A stretch of DNA of 64,000 nt from Leclercia adecarboxylata (GTDB lineage Bacteria; Pseudomonadota; Gammaproteobacteria; Enterobacterales; Enterobacteriaceae). Shown one piece after another: positions 39,111 to 51,501 of the stretch. The notes under the pieces are model-generated. The model was not told the DNA's origin and searched no databases. It saw nothing but the letters and a program-made list of their open reading frames with translations. Every line of letters starts with the position of its first letter. The first letter of the stretch is position 1. Position numbers and translations under genes: made by a program. The stretch spans positions 62,001-126,000 of the forward strand of contig NZ_CP040889.1 of assembly GCF_006171285.1 (NCBI RefSeq). The letters run 5' to 3'.

Positions 39111-41138
39111 TCAGGCGGCTGTGTGCGCCATACGTTGTTCACGATTTAATCCCTGAAGCGCCGAAACATCGACGATCAGCGCCACACTACCATCGCCGAG
39201 GATGGTGGCGGCTGAAATGCCAGGTACTTTGCGGTAGTTGCTCTCGAGGTTCTTCACCACCACCTGATGCTGACCAATCAGCTGATCGACCAGCAGCGCA
39301 TAGCGGCGACCTGCGCTTTGCAGAATGACCACAATCCCCTGCGTGGCTTCGGTTTTGGCGCCGTCCACGTCAAACACTTTCCACAGTTCGACCAGCGGCA
39401 GGTATTCGCCACGCACTTCCAGCACGCGCTCACCGCCTGCCAGTGGATGCAGATCTTCTTCACGCGGCTGGAGTGATTCCATTACCGCATTCAGCGGCAG
39501 GATGAACACTTCGTCCGCCACTTTTACCGACATCCCGTCGAGGATCGCCAGCGTCAGCGGAAGCAGAATGCGAATGGTAGTACCTGAACCCTGCTTCGAT
39601 TTGATCTCAACGTGGCCGCCCATCTCTTGGATGTTACGTTTCACCACGTCCATGCCCACGCCGCGCCCGGAGACGTCCGTCACCTGCTCAGCGGTGGAGA
39701 AGCCCGGGGCGAAGATCAGCATGCCCACTTCTTCGTCGGTCATGTTTTCGCTGACCGCCATCCCCTGGGAGATCGCCTTCGCCAGGATGCGCTCGCGGTT
39801 AAGGCCCGCGCCGTCATCGGTCACTTCGATGCAGATGTTACCGCCCTGGTGTTCCGCAGAGAGGATCAGGTTGCCGACCGGGGATTTCCCTGCCGCTACA
39901 CGGTTCTCCGGCAGTTCGATCCCATGGTCAAGGCTGTTACGCACCAGGTGCGTTAACGGATCGATAATGCGCTCGATCAGGCTCTTATCCAGCTCGGTGG
40001 AGCTGCCCATCAGGGTCAGTTCAATCTGCTTGTTGAGCTTACCGGCGAGGTCGCGCACCAGACGCGGGAAGCGGCTGAAGACGTACTCCATCGGCATCAT
40101 ACGGATGGACATCACCGATTCCTGCAGGTCGCGGGCGTTGCGCTGCAGCTGGCCCATGCTGGTGATCAGATCCCCATGGTTGACCGGGTCCAGCTCGTTA
40201 GAGCGCTGGGCCAGCATCGACTGGGTGATCACCAGTTCGCCCACCAGGTTGATCAGCTGATCCACCTTTTCAACGGCCACGCGGATACTGGTCGATTCGC
40301 TGGAACGTGCGGCCGGCTTTTCGCGCTCGCTACGGTTTGGCGCGGCGGATTCGCCCGGCACGGCTTTCAGCGCCGGCGCGGCAGGTGCAACAGCCGGTAC
40401 CGCAGGAGCAGCCACCACTTCAGCCTCTTCCACCGCCTCGGCCACCGGGGCATCGGTCACGGTTTCAAAGTCGATCTGCTCAGGTTCAATGACAAAACAG
40501 AGCACCGCGACCACGTCATCTTTACTGATGCCGCCGTCGAGGTTAGCCGCCAGCGTGTCTTTGCCTTTCACCACGTTGCTCAGGGTGGCGAGATTGCTCA
40601 GCTCTTCTTCCAGAAGGTTAACTTCGCTCTCTTTCAGACCGGACAGCACCACCCGCAGGCGGTCGTCAGCGGCAGGTGCGGCCACCGGGGCAGCATCCAC
40701 AACGCTCAGTTTTGCCGGGCTGACGGCAACGGCTGCCGTTTCGCCTTTGGCTTCCAGCGCTAACTGACGCAGCGCGTTGCAGATGTATTCAAAGCTGGCA
40801 GCGTCCGGCTCTTCCGAGCTTTTATAGGCATCGAGCTGTTCCTGCATAATGTCTTTCGTTTCCAAAAACAGGTTAATAATGTCGGTATTGAGCTGCATCT
40901 CACCGCGTCGGGCTTCATCAAGCAGGTTCTCCATCAGATGGGTGGTCTCCTGCAAAATGGTAAAGCCAAACGTACCGGCGCCCCCTTTAATGGAGTGAGC
41001 TGCACGAAATATGGCGTTAAGCTGCTCTGAATCCGGCGCCTCAGGCACCAGATCCAGCAGATGTTGCTCCATATCCGCCAACAGTTCGTCGGCTTCATCA
41101 AAAAACGTCTGGTAAAAATCGCTAATATCCATGCTCAC
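39111..41138 (-). CDS. cheA: Chemotaxis histidine kinase CheA
   Basis: CheA autophosphorylates and passes phosphate to CheY and CheB. The 675-aa protein shows P1 with His48 (AAHSIKGGAGTFG), P2 (about 160-230), a Pro/Ala-rich linker longer than in E. coli, P3 dimer, P4 ATPase (N-box LVRNSLDHGIE, G boxes VTDDGAGLN and VSGRGVGMDVV) and a CheW-like P5. Met98, the start of the short CheA form in E. coli, is conserved. Confidence 0.98.
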   Translation of the reverse strand: MSMDISDFYQTFFDEADELLADMEQHLLDLVPEAPDSEQLNAIFRAAHSIKGGAGTFGFTILQETTHLMENLLDEARRGEMQLNTDIINLFLETKDIMQEQLDAYKSSEEPDAASFEYICNALRQLALEAKGETAAVAVSPAKLSVVDAAPVAAPAADDRLRVVLSGLKESEVNLLEEELSNLATLSNVVKGKDTLAANLDGGISKDDVVAVLCFVIEPEQIDFETVTDAPVAEAVEEAEVVAAPAVPAVAPAAPALKAVPGESAAPNRSEREKPAARSSESTSIRVAVEKVDQLINLVGELVITQSMLAQRSNELDPVNHGDLITSMGQLQRNARDLQESVMSIRMMPMEYVFSRFPRLVRDLAGKLNKQIELTLMGSSTELDKSLIERIIDPLTHLVRNSLDHGIELPENRVAAGKSPVGNLILSAEHQGGNICIEVTDDGAGLNRERILAKAISQGMAVSENMTDEEVGMLIFAPGFSTAEQVTDVSGRGVGMDVVKRNIQEMGGHVEIKSKQGSGTTIRILLPLTLAILDGMSVKVADEVFILPLNAVMESLQPREEDLHPLAGGERVLEVRGEYLPLVELWKVFDVDGAKTEATQGIVVILQSAGRRYALLVDQLIGQHQVVVKNLESNYRKVPGISAATILGDGSVALIVDVSALQGLNREQRMAHTAA

Positions 41139-41142
41139 GCTA

Positions 41143-42072
41143 TCACCTCGGATTGGCTGGTGGCGATGTTGGAACGGCAGCCGAAGGCTCAGGGCCTGGC
41201 TGTTTTAAATCATCCAGTGACTCATTCTGGCTTTCGGCGTTTTCATGCAGGATGGCCTGCTCCGCCTGCTGGTTGAGCACTAAGAGACTAATACGACGGT
41301 TGATGGCATCTTCCGGCCCGCGGTCGGTCATGCGCATGGTTGCCGCCATGCCGACGACCCGCAGCACTTTGCCATCGTCCAGCCCGCCGATCACCAGCTC
41401 ACGACGGGATGCGTTGGCACGATCCGCGGAGAGCTCCCAGTTGCTGTACCCTTTTTCGCCACTGGCGTAAGGGAAGTCATCGGTGTGACCGGAAAGGCTG
41501 ATTCGGTTCGGGATCCCGTTCAGCACCGGCGCAATCGCACGCAGGATGTCGCGCATGTAAGGCTCCACCTCGGCGCTGCCGGTTTTAAACATTGGACGGT
41601 TCTGGCTGTCGATAATCTGAATGCGCAGACCCTCCTGGACTAAATCGATCTTCAGGTGTGGACGCAGGGCGCGCAGTTTCGGATCTGCCTCGATCAGCTG
41701 ATCCAGGTCGCCACGCACTTTTTTCAGGCGGCTCTGCTCCATGCGTCTTTTCAGCTCGTCGATGTTCGGCTCGCGCTTCACTTCGCCCTGCTTCTGCGTG
41801 TAATCATCTCCACCGCCCGGGATCGGACTGTCGCTGTTGGAGATGCGCGGACCACCCGACACCGCCGTGGCCAGCGGGGTACGGAAATATTCTGCGATCT
41901 GAATCAGCTCTTTCGGGCTGGAGATAGAGATCAGCCACATCACCAGGAAGAACGCCATCATCGCGGTCATAAAGTCCGCGTAGGCGATTTTCCAGGAGCC
42001 ACCGTGATGGCCCCCGTGCCCTTTATGCTTGCGCTTTTTGACTATGACGATGGGATGGGACTGGTTTTTCAT
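41143..42072 (-). CDS. motB: Flagellar stator protein MotB
   Basis: MotB anchors the MotA-MotB proton channel to peptidoglycan. The 309-aa protein has one N-terminal membrane helix with the proton-carrying Asp ([20 protein letters not shown], Asp32), a plug segment and an OmpA-like peptidoglycan-binding domain ([25 protein letters not shown]). It overlaps motA by four bases. Confidence 0.98.
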   Translation of the reverse strand: MKNQSHPIVIVKKRKHKGHGGHHGGSWKIAYADFMTAMMAFFLVMWLISISSPKELIQIAEYFRTPLATAVSGGPRISNSDSPIPGGGDDYTQKQGEVKREPNIDELKRRMEQSRLKKVRGDLDQLIEADPKLRALRPHLKIDLVQEGLRIQIIDSQNRPMFKTGSAEVEPYMRDILRAIAPVLNGIPNRISLSGHTDDFPYASGEKGYSNWELSADRANASRRELVIGGLDDGKVLRVVGMAATMRMTDRGPEDAINRRISLLVLNQQAEQAILHENAESQNESLDDLKQPGPEPSAAVPTSPPANPR

Positions 42073-42956
42073 GCGTCCTCAGTGCTCGTCTGCTGGTTTG
42101 GGTTCTTCACCGCGCGCACGTGTTCTTCGAGTTCAATGAACGACGGACGCTCGCTGGAATAGAGGGTTTTACGACCAAACTCGACCGCGATCGGCGGGGC
42201 ATAACCGTTGAGGTTAGAGAGCAGCGTGATCTTCACGCACTGCATCATTTTGGTGGTTTCGGCGCTCTTCTGGCGTAATACGCTGGCCAGCGGAGAGATA
42301 AAACCGTACGCCAGCAGGATCCCGAGGAAGGTTCCCACCATCGCGTGGGCGATAAGCGCCCCCAGCTCTGCCGCCGGACGATCCGCCGAGGCCAGGGCGT
42401 GTACTACCCCCATGACCGCCGCAACGATACCGAATGCCGGCAGGGAGTCGCCCACCATCGCCAGGCTGTTGGCAGGGACTTCGGCTTCGCTCTCGTGAGT
42501 CTCGATCTCTTCGTCCATCAACGCTTCGATTTCGAAGGTGTTCATGTTGCCGCTGATGATCAGACGCAGATAGTCGACGATAAATTCGAGCATCATCTTA
42601 TCGGCGATAATGCGCGGGTAGCTGGCGAAGATCTCGCTCTCTTTCGGATTTTCAATATCGCGTTCGAGGGAGAACATCCCCTGTTGACGCGACTTGGCCA
42701 TCAGGCGATAGAGCAGCGCCAGCAGGTCCATATACATACTTTTGGTGTATTTCGAACGACGGAACAGTAACGGCAACGCTTTTAACGTTCCCTTGATCGC
42801 CTTGCCGTTGTTGCCAACGATAAACGCCCCCACCCCTGCACCACCGATAATAATCAGTTCGGCCGGTTGATAGAGTGCCCCAAGGTGCCCGCCGGTCATC
42901 ATGTAACCGCCGAAAACTGTACCGAGAACTACCAGGTAACCTAATACGATAAGCAC
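42069..42956 (-). CDS. motA: Flagellar stator protein MotA
   Basis: MotA is the four-helix stator subunit that pushes on FliG. The 295-aa product keeps the cytoplasmic charges and the proton-path prolines ([36 protein letters not shown]). It starts with GTG, as in E. coli. Its leader carries a hairpin with T-run (43022-43056), so some transcripts from the sigma-28 promoter should end before motA. Confidence 0.98.
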   Translation of the reverse strand: MLIVLGYLVVLGTVFGGYMMTGGHLGALYQPAELIIIGGAGVGAFIVGNNGKAIKGTLKALPLLFRRSKYTKSMYMDLLALLYRLMAKSRQQGMFSLERDIENPKESEIFASYPRIIADKMMLEFIVDYLRLIISGNMNTFEIEALMDEEIETHESEAEVPANSLAMVGDSLPAFGIVAAVMGVVHALASADRPAAELGALIAHAMVGTFLGILLAYGFISPLASVLRQKSAETTKMMQCVKITLLSNLNGYAPPIAVEFGRKTLYSSERPSFIELEEHVRAVKNPNQQTSTEDA

Positions 42957-43021
42957 GACATCATCCTTCCGCTAGTGACTTTAGCCAGGAGACAGAGTTC
43001 GGGGGTTTACCCACCCGCGGG

Positions 43022-43116
43022 GCAAAAAAAAGCAGCGGTAATCTCTTACCGCTGCTGGAATCTTGCCCACAGGTTCGGGTTAAACAGCCTGTTCGATCTG
43101 TTCATCCAGCAGTTGT
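43022..43116 (-). ncRNA. motR: MotR-like sigma-28 small RNA (motA leader)
   Basis: A FliA promoter inside the flhC 3' end predicts a start near 43116. AGCAGCGGTA ATCTCT TACCGCTGCT followed by eight T ends at about 43022, giving a transcript of about 95 nt. This matches the location and form of E. coli MotR, an Hfq-binding sRNA from the motA leader that affects flagellar synthesis. The same hairpin terminates flhDC. Confidence 0.7.
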
Positions 43117-43658
43117 GGATTACTATCGGCAACATCCCGGGAAAGTTTACGTCTTTTTACCGCTCGGGACGGTGGTTGGCACAAACTGCAGGCAAAGCTG
43201 CCGGCAGGCTGATGCGCGTGGGTGATAAAGTTACCGCTGCAGCAGTTGCAGCGAGACAGCTCAAGCAGTCCGCTCTCTACAAAACGCACCAGCGTCCATG
43301 CGCGGGTCAGGGCCAGCAGAGGACCTTCTTCAGGCTGCGGGCACTGCTCGAGGTAAAGCTTGTAGGCTTTAATCACCGCATCAACGCCGCTGCACAAGCC
43401 GGTTTTGAGCAGGTACTGCCAGGCATTACAGAACATGGAAGCATGGATATTTTGCTCCCAGGTCATAAACCAGTCGGTAGAAAATGGCAGCATGCCTTTT
43501 GGCGGCGGGCTGCCACGTAACTCTTTATAGAGTTTGATAAGACGACCACGGCTCAGCTGGGTTTCGCTTTCAAGCATCTGCAAACGAGCACCAAGCGTAA
43601 TCAGTTCCATGGCCAGTTGAATGTCACGCGCTTCCTGAACAATGCTCTTCTCACTCAT
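43080..43658 (-). CDS. flhC: Flagellar master regulator subunit FlhC
   Basis: FlhC joins FlhD in the FlhD4C2 activator of class 2 flagellar promoters. The 192-aa protein has the zinc-binding Cys set (CNCCSGNF ... FACSLC) and basic DNA-binding tail. Two bases after flhD. The motA sigma-28 promoter lies within its 3' end. Confidence 0.98.
   Translation of the reverse strand: MSEKSIVQEARDIQLAMELITLGARLQMLESETQLSRGRLIKLYKELRGSPPPKGMLPFSTDWFMTWEQNIHASMFCNAWQYLLKTGLCSGVDAVIKAYKLYLEQCPQPEEGPLLALTRAWTLVRFVESGLLELSRCNCCSGNFITHAHQPAGSFACSLCQPPSRAVKRRKLSRDVADSNPQLLDEQIEQAV
43123..43149 (-). promoter_or_regulatory. Sigma-28 promoter of motAB-cheAW inside flhC
   Basis: On the minus strand TAAA, 15 bases, then GCCGATAG: one mismatch to the FliA consensus. 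It lies within the last codons of flhC. Confidence 0.88.
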
Positions 43659-43660
43659 TT

Positions 43661-44011
43661 TTATGCTCTTTTCTTACGGGCTACGTCATCAGGCTGGCTG
43701 ATTTCGTTAAGCAAACGGGTAGAAAGCAGAATGCCGGTGTGAACCTGTTGCAGGTCATCCACGCGGGATTCCTGGGTCAGCTGCGTAATGGTCTGGTGAT
43801 TGTCAAAACGGAACTGGCAAACCAGCTGGTTAGTTTCAGCGAGTTTCACCATCTGCGGCAGCGTTAAACCGCCAAGCGTTGTGGCCATTTCTTCCTGAAT
43901 GCCCAGCCGGAACATCGCGGAGGCTTTATCCTGGCTAATCAAACGTTGTGCAAGCAATAAATATGACAGGTTGATGTCATAAATGTGTTTTAGCAATTCG
44001 GATGTGTTCAT
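43661..44011 (-). CDS. flhD: Flagellar master regulator subunit FlhD
   Basis: FlhD is the helical dimer partner of FlhC. The 116-aa protein matches E. coli ([34 protein letters not shown]). Expression integrates CRP, H-NS and others through the long upstream region; an excellent CRP site lies 266-287 bases upstream of the start codon. Confidence 0.98.
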   Translation of the reverse strand: MNTSELLKHIYDINLSYLLLAQRLISQDKASAMFRLGIQEEMATTLGGLTLPQMVKLAETNQLVCQFRFDNHQTITQLTQESRVDDLQQVHTGILLSTRLLNEISQPDDVARKKRA

Positions 44012-44801
44012 TTATCCCTTCCCGAATAACACTTTAATTTCTTGTGCGGTCGACCCGCACCCCGTGATGTCGCCGGGAAAACCCCGGTAAAAAAAAGAAA
44101 AGGCTAAAACGCATAGTTGAATTAAGTTTTGTATCGATGAATCACGTCAAGAAAAACAAAGTTTGTCTCTTACACATTTATCACTTCTTACAATTAACTA
44201 AGATTTTTCCTAATTCGCGGCAACTTTACCCGTCCGGTGTAGGACATACAATGTGGCCCTGCCTGAAATTTAAAAAAAATGTGACGCAGATCACATAATT
44301 TGCGTGAATTCGAACCAAAAATCCATCAGCACTCCTTCTAATTTGGCTGTTTTATGAGCGATTAAGCGAAGAATATATTCTTCAGCCCCGAATATTCATG
44401 CAGAAGTATGAACTAAGACGGCATGTTACTTGCTGGTTATTGACATAACACAAATTTGTAACAATCGAGGATATATCTATCACAGAAACACTTTGTTTAT
44501 TCCCATAAAAAACATAGCTTTACGAAGATAAATGATTGAAGTAATTGCTTTACGTTACCATTCAACAGCTGAAGGGTTCGCGGGGGTTTTGTTTAGAATT
44601 TGCAGACTTAAATTGTATGATTTACGTTAAGTGAGCGCATTTTGGACGTTTATGCAAGCCTTGCCCTATTCATTGCATAAGAATAATTAATGAATAATTA
44701 TGATAAGCATCACACTAATGTCACCTTTGGCTCTTGCGCAAAAAAAGCAATCGCGCTAATGCTGAAGTATGTGCCTTAACCACACACTGAAGGTGGGTAA
44801 A
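44012..44801. other. flhDC control region and flhD-uspC intergenic DNA
   Basis: This 790-base AT-rich gap separates divergent flhD and uspC. The flhD-proximal 300 bases should hold the about 200-nt flhDC leader and promoter, judged from the CRP site position. From 44300 to 44740 I see no ORF, repeat or RNA gene; in E. coli this DNA binds many regulators and is a hot spot for insertion sequences. Confidence 0.6.
44277..44298. promoter_or_regulatory. CRP site of flhDC
   Basis: AATGTGACGCAGATCACATA is almost the consensus palindrome. In E. coli the flhDC CRP site is centred about 72 bases before the transcription start and the leader is about 200 nt; the distance here (about 276 bases from the centre to the start codon) agrees. 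Confidence 0.9.
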
Positions 44802-45230
44802 ATGAGCTATTCCCATATCCTTGTTTCTGTTTCGGTTTCTCCAGAAAGTCATCAATTGGTTGCCAAAGCGGTCGCCATCGCCAGGCCAACGCAGGGGCGT
44901 ATCACGGTGGTCACGCTGATGGCCGAACCGGAGATGTATAATCAACTGGCAGCACCCATGCTGGAAGATATTCGTGGCGTATTACAGGAAGAAACCAGAC
45001 AATTTCTCGAGGACCTTATTACTCGTGCAGAATATCCCATCGCGCAAACAGTATGCGCAACGGGAGAATTAAGCGAGCAGATAAGTGATATATGTCAAAA
45101 GCAGAATATAGATTTAGTGATATGCGGAAATCATAACCACAGTTTTTTCTCGCGCGCAGCCTGTTCCGCGAAAACAATAATCAACAATGCTCAAGTTGAC
45201 GTGCTTTTAATTCCACTCAGCGCAGAATAA
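44802..45230 (+). CDS. uspC: Universal stress protein UspC
   Basis: The 142-aa UspA-fold protein is closest to E. coli UspC (YecG): SYSHILVSVSVSPES, MYNQLAAPMLEDIRGV, DLVICGNHNHSFFSRA. UspC is linked to stress survival and motility. The ATG at 44802 has AAGG upstream; an earlier in-frame ATG at 44769 lacks a ribosome site. Its 3' end forms half of a hairpin shared with otsA. Confidence 0.95.
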   Translation: MSYSHILVSVSVSPESHQLVAKAVAIARPTQGRITVVTLMAEPEMYNQLAAPMLEDIRGVLQEETRQFLEDLITRAEYPIAQTVCATGELSEQISDICQKQNIDLVICGNHNHSFFSRAACSAKTIINNAQVDVLLIPLSAE

Positions 45231-45242
45231 AACGCTGAGTGG
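45213..45242. terminator. Shared uspC/otsA convergent terminator
   Basis: Perfect 10-bp arms CCACTCAGCG and CGCTGAGTGG flank CAGAATAAAA. The left arm is the last coding bases of uspC; the structure sits between convergent genes. T-runs are weak on both sides. Confidence 0.6.
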
Positions 45243-45248
45243 AATATA

Positions 45249-47490
<2,242 letters not shown>

Positions 47491-47506
47491 TTAACATCTC
47501 AGTAGC

Positions 47507-47519
47507 CATGTAAGTATAG
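47507..47519 (-). promoter_or_regulatory. RpoS-type promoter of otsBA
   Basis: On the minus strand CTGTCTATACTTA contains -10 TATACT (47518-47513) preceded by C, the feature favoured by sigma-S. It lies about 60 bases upstream of otsB; otsBA is RpoS-dependent in E. coli. Confidence 0.65.
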
Positions 47520-47546
47520 ACAGTGTGACGGGGCTCGCCATTTGAC

Positions 47547-47577
47547 ACCCCCTTCCCGCTACGGCTGGAAAGGGGGG
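47547..47577 (-). terminator. Hairpin downstream of otsBA promoter region / end of araFGH
   Basis: CCCCCTTCC and GGAAAGGGGG pair with one bulge between araH and otsB. It could end the araFGH transcript, but lacks a T-run. Confidence 0.4.
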
Positions 47578-47618
47578 CTACACTTAAAAGTTAGGTCTGG
47601 AAAGGAAGGAAAAAACGG

Positions 47619-48599
47619 TTAAACGGTACGCTTCGCTTTTTGTTTGTAACGGTCGAAGATCACCGCCGCCAGCAGGATGAGGCCACGTACCACGTACTGG
47701 GAGAACGGGGAGATGTTCAGCAGATTCATCGCGTTCTCAACGGTCCCCAGGATCAGGATCCCCGCTACCACATATGAGATTTTTCCGATGCCGCCTTTGA
47801 GCGATACACCACCCAATACGCAGGCAGAGATAACGATCAGCTCATAACCGATGGAGGTCATCGGCTGTCCGCTGGTCATACGCGAGGCCAGAATAATCCC
47901 TGCCGCCGCCGACACCAGACCGGACAGTACGAAGATGATGATCTTGGTACGTACCACCGGAACACCGGCCAGACGCGCCGCCTCTTCATTACCGCCAATC
48001 GCCAGGGTATTACGGCCAAAGGTGGTTCTGTTCAGCAGGAAACCAAAGATAATCAGGCAGCCGACGGTCAGCCAGATGGGTGCTGGCAGCCCGAACCAGT
48101 TAGCATAGCCGAGGGTGAAGAAGCGCTCGTCTTCGATCCCCACCGCTTTACCGTCAGAGATGATGTAGGCCAGGCCGCGCACAATCTGCATGGTGGCAAG
48201 GGTAGTGATCAGGGCGTTGATTTTCAGACGCGCAATCACGAAGCCGTTCACCAGCCCGCTGAGCACGCCGAGCAGCAGCCCCGCCGCCACGCCAATCCAC
48301 AGGCTTTCAGTCATGTTAATGACCACGGCGGTGGTGACACCGGCACAGGCGATAACCGAGGCGACCGACAGGTCGAAGTCGCCGGAAGCCAGGCAGAACA
48401 GCATCCCACAGGCGACCATCCCGGACATGGAGATCGCCAGGCCCAGCCCCTTCATATTAATAAAGGTGGCGAAGTTAGGAACAAAGATAGCGCAGCCGAG
48501 GAACAGCACGGCAAACACCACCAGCATGCCGTATTGATCCCAGATCCGCCCAAAGCTGAAGGCCGACTTCGGCGCTCCGGATGTAGTGACAGAGGACAT
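47619..48599 (-). CDS. araH: L-arabinose ABC transporter permease
   Basis: AraH is the membrane subunit of AraFGH. The 326-aa protein has about ten helices and the permease motifs of the ribose/arabinose class (GMVACGMLFCLASGDFDLSV, GGVSLKGGIGKISYVVAG). It follows araG by 14 bases. Confidence 0.96.
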   Translation of the reverse strand: MSSVTTSGAPKSAFSFGRIWDQYGMLVVFAVLFLGCAIFVPNFATFINMKGLGLAISMSGMVACGMLFCLASGDFDLSVASVIACAGVTTAVVINMTESLWIGVAAGLLLGVLSGLVNGFVIARLKINALITTLATMQIVRGLAYIISDGKAVGIEDERFFTLGYANWFGLPAPIWLTVGCLIIFGFLLNRTTFGRNTLAIGGNEEAARLAGVPVVRTKIIIFVLSGLVSAAAGIILASRMTSGQPMTSIGYELIVISACVLGGVSLKGGIGKISYVVAGILILGTVENAMNLLNISPFSQYVVRGLILLAAVIFDRYKQKAKRTV

Positions 48600-48613
48600 C
48601 TTATTCTCCTTAC

Positions 48614-50128
48614 TCAGGCGACAGCCTGGCTGACTTTAGGCATGGCGAGGCTTAACGCCTGCTGTTCATTCGCCTGTTCATGTAGTAGTTCACCGGCAAT
48701 GGCCCCTTCACGCATCACCACGATACGGTCGGCCACGCCCAGCACTTCCGGCAGATCGCTGGAGGCGAAGAGCACCGCCACGCCACGTTTTGCCAGGGCA
48801 TAAATCACGTTATAGATTTCGTGCTTGGCCCCCACGTCGATACCGCGGGTGGGTTCATCAAGCAGGATCACTTTCATCTCTTCCGACAGCCAGCGGCCAA
48901 GTATGGCTTTCTGCTGGTTACCGCCGGAGAGGTTCATGATCAGCTGTTCCGCCCCCGGCGTTTTGATATTGAGGGAACGGATGTGGTGATCGGCATTGCT
49001 GACCTCCCATGTGTCGTTAATCAGACATCCGGCGCGAATGGTCTTGCGGCGGGCCGAAATATTGATGTTGTCCCGCACCGAGTGCACCGGAATGATCCCT
49101 TCGGCTTTACGGTCCTCCGGGCAGAGCATCATCCCGGCGCGAATGGCGTGGGCCGGTTTCTGAATGTCGACAGGCTCGCCGTCGATAAACACCCGTCCTC
49201 CGGTGATGCGGGTGCCGCCAAACAGCCCTTTCATCAGCTCGCTGCGCCCTGCCCCCACCAGCCCGAACAGGCCGACGATTTCACCGCTGCGCACGGTGAG
49301 GCTGATCGGCGTGCGCACGCCCGGGGCTTTCACCTCGTCGAGGCGCAGCAGCTCGCCGCCGTACTGGCGCGGCTCCCAGTGATAGATATCACCCAGCTCG
49401 CGTCCCACCATCGCCTGCACCAGCTGGTCATGGTTGACCTGCTGCATATCGGTGAAGGTGCGAACATAACGGCCATCTTTAAAGACGGTGATCGCGTCGC
49501 TAAGGGCGAAGATCTCTTCCATACGGTGCGACACGTACAGAATGATGCGCCCCTCTTTACGCAGCTCGCGGATCACGCGGAACAGGTTCTCGATTTCACG
49601 CGCCGACAGCGAACTGGTCGGTTCATCAAAGGCAATGACTTTGGCATTGCGCGCCAGCGCTTTGGCAATTTCCACCATCTGCCACTGGCCGATGGAGAGG
49701 TATTTGAGCGGGGTCTGCGGGTCAATATCGAGCCCAAGGTGCTTGAGCTGCAGACCGGCTTCATAGTTGAGCAGCGACCGGTTAACGAACCCGCCTTTAT
49801 GGGGAAGCTGCCCAAGATAGATGTTTTCCGCCACGGTCATCTCCGGCACCAGATGCAGCTCCTGGTAGATGATGGCGACACCGGCGTTCAGCGCGGCGGT
49901 GGTATCCGCGAAGGCCACCTCTTTGCCCTGCAACGCCAGGGTGCCCGTGGTGGGGGCGTAGTTGCCGCTGAGGATCTTCAGCAGCGTGGATTTTCCGGCG
50001 CCGTTCTCCCCCATCAGGGCATGAACCTGACCGGCGTAGCAGTCAAAGCTGATGTCGGTCAGCGCGTTGACACCGGGAAAGGTTTTGCCGATGCCACGAA
50101 AAGAGAGATAGGGTGCAGACTGTTGCAT
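48614..50128 (-). CDS. araG: L-arabinose ABC transporter ATP-binding protein
   Basis: AraG powers arabinose import. The 504-aa protein has two ABC domains: the first with Walker [10 protein letters not shown], signature [16 protein letters not shown] and Walker B VIAFDEP; the second with a degenerate P-loop (LVGAGRSEL), [14 protein letters not shown] and [12 protein letters not shown]. Typical of sugar ABC tandem ATPases. Confidence 0.97.
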   Translation of the reverse strand: MQQSAPYLSFRGIGKTFPGVNALTDISFDCYAGQVHALMGENGAGKSTLLKILSGNYAPTTGTLALQGKEVAFADTTAALNAGVAIIYQELHLVPEMTVAENIYLGQLPHKGGFVNRSLLNYEAGLQLKHLGLDIDPQTPLKYLSIGQWQMVEIAKALARNAKVIAFDEPTSSLSAREIENLFRVIRELRKEGRIILYVSHRMEEIFALSDAITVFKDGRYVRTFTDMQQVNHDQLVQAMVGRELGDIYHWEPRQYGGELLRLDEVKAPGVRTPISLTVRSGEIVGLFGLVGAGRSELMKGLFGGTRITGGRVFIDGEPVDIQKPAHAIRAGMMLCPEDRKAEGIIPVHSVRDNINISARRKTIRAGCLINDTWEVSNADHHIRSLNIKTPGAEQLIMNLSGGNQQKAILGRWLSEEMKVILLDEPTRGIDVGAKHEIYNVIYALAKRGVAVLFASSDLPEVLGVADRIVVMREGAIAGELLHEQANEQQALSLAMPKVSQAVA

Positions 50129-50160
50129 AACGTCTCCGAGGATCGAGTAGTGAACGTCTG

Positions 50161-50182
50161 GCCCCCCGCGACTGCGGGGGGC
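50161..50182 (-). promoter_or_regulatory. araF-araG intercistronic hairpin
   Basis: GCCCCCCGC GACT GCGGGGGGC is a strong stem without a T-run in the 68-base gap. Such stems stabilise or attenuate downstream of highly expressed binding-protein genes, giving more AraF than AraGH. Confidence 0.6.
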
Positions 50183-50196
50183 ACAATCACAGTAAG

Positions 50197-51186
50197 TTAC
50201 TTACCGCCCAGTCCTTTTTTCTCCAGCTCTGCTTTGAAGTTGTCACGGGTGATCAGCACCACGTCGGTCACTTCGGTGAATTTCGCAGGCTCGGCACCTT
50301 TGGTGACCCAGTTGTAGAGCATTTCGCTGGATTTATAGCCGTGTACGTCCGGGCTTGGCAGCAGGGAACCGTAGAAACCGGTGGCCTGGGCTTTAGACAG
50401 TTCGCTCACCGCATCCACGCCGTTGATGCCGATACCGATAACGTCAGCGGCTTTGAAGCCCTGGCCTTCGGTGGCGCGCACGCCGCCCAGCACGGTGTTG
50501 TCGTTCATCCCGACGACCAGCCAGTGTTTCACTTCAGAGTGCTGCACCAGCATGGAGTTAGCTGCGTCGAAGGCGCCCGGGATGTCGTTAGATTTGGTTG
50601 GCACTTTGTAGATCTGTTTTTCCGGGAAGCCGGCCGCTTTCAGGGCATCCATCGAGCCAGTGGTACGACGACGCGCGGTATCCAGTTCGTCGGCGGTGAT
50701 CGCCATCACCGCAGTATCTTTCACGTCCCAGCCGCGTTTTTGCATCTCTTTATACAGTTCCTGGCCCTGACGCTCGCCGATTTTGGTCGCCGCCATCATC
50801 ACCAGCGGGACGGTATCCATCGGCGCGCCTTTGGCGTTGACGAACTGATCGTCCACCGCGATGACTTTCATGTCATAGCCGCGCGCTTTCGCCACGATGG
50901 CGGAGCCCAGTTTTGGGTCCGGAGTACAGATGACAAACCCTTTCGCGCCGCTGGCTGCCAGGCTGTCGATGGCGTTCAGCGTTTTTTCACCGTCCGGCAC
51001 GGCAATTTTGATCACTTCAAAGCCCAAATCCTTCCCGGCTTTATCGGCAAATTTCCACTCCGTCTGGAACCACGGCTCTTCCGGTTGCTTCACCAGAAAA
51101 CCGAGCTTTAAGTTCTCCGCCATAGCGGATTGTGACATAACGGCAGCCAGACCGATGGCCGCCAGCGCTTTAGTAAATTTGTGCAT
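50197..51186 (-). CDS. araF: L-arabinose-binding periplasmic protein
   Basis: AraF captures arabinose for the AraGH permease. The 329-aa protein has a signal peptide ending SAMA, then the mature start [20 protein letters not shown] identical in kind to E. coli AraF. First gene of the operon, with AraC half-sites about 250 bases upstream. Confidence 0.97.
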   Translation of the reverse strand: MHKFTKALAAIGLAAVMSQSAMAENLKLGFLVKQPEEPWFQTEWKFADKAGKDLGFEVIKIAVPDGEKTLNAIDSLAASGAKGFVICTPDPKLGSAIVAKARGYDMKVIAVDDQFVNAKGAPMDTVPLVMMAATKIGERQGQELYKEMQKRGWDVKDTAVMAITADELDTARRRTTGSMDALKAAGFPEKQIYKVPTKSNDIPGAFDAANSMLVQHSEVKHWLVVGMNDNTVLGGVRATEGQGFKAADVIGIGINGVDAVSELSKAQATGFYGSLLPSPDVHGYKSSEMLYNWVTKGAEPAKFTEVTDVVLITRDNFKAELEKKGLGGK

Positions 51187-51501
51187 GGTTAACTCCAGCT
51201 TTAGCGTTCTAATTTGTAGGGGAAAAACAACTCAAATTGGTTTAATCGGACTTAAAACAAGGCATTAGCGCCAGACATGCAGGAAGCGCGTTTGCTTGAG
51301 ATAGTTTTAGCGGGAAATTAATCATCCATAAGAGAGCGCCATCACACCGCAGAATTACAGTAATTGCGTACATACATTCAGCGAAAAATGACATAACTAT
51401 GCGGGTATTTGTCGGACAATTAGAAAGGGTGAAAGCAGATTAGTCCATAAGATTAGCTAAGATATCCTTGTGATCCGGGCGCGCTGGCGCCCGGCGTTCT
51501 T
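51187..51501. other. araF promoter region
   Basis: This 315-base AT-rich gap contains the AraC half-site pair (51433-51470), a further TATGGA at 51325-51330 (minus strand) and a TGTGA half-site (51338-51345). No ORF is seen. The exact -10/-35 could not be fixed by eye. Confidence 0.5.
51433..51470 (-). promoter_or_regulatory. Candidate AraC operator (two half-sites, 21-bp spacing)
   Basis: On the minus strand CAAGGATATCTTAGCTA and TATGGACTAATCTGCTT fit TATGGA-N7-GCTA at 8 and 9 of 10 fixed positions. They start exactly 21 bases apart, as in araI1-I2 of E. coli. Confidence 0.55.
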
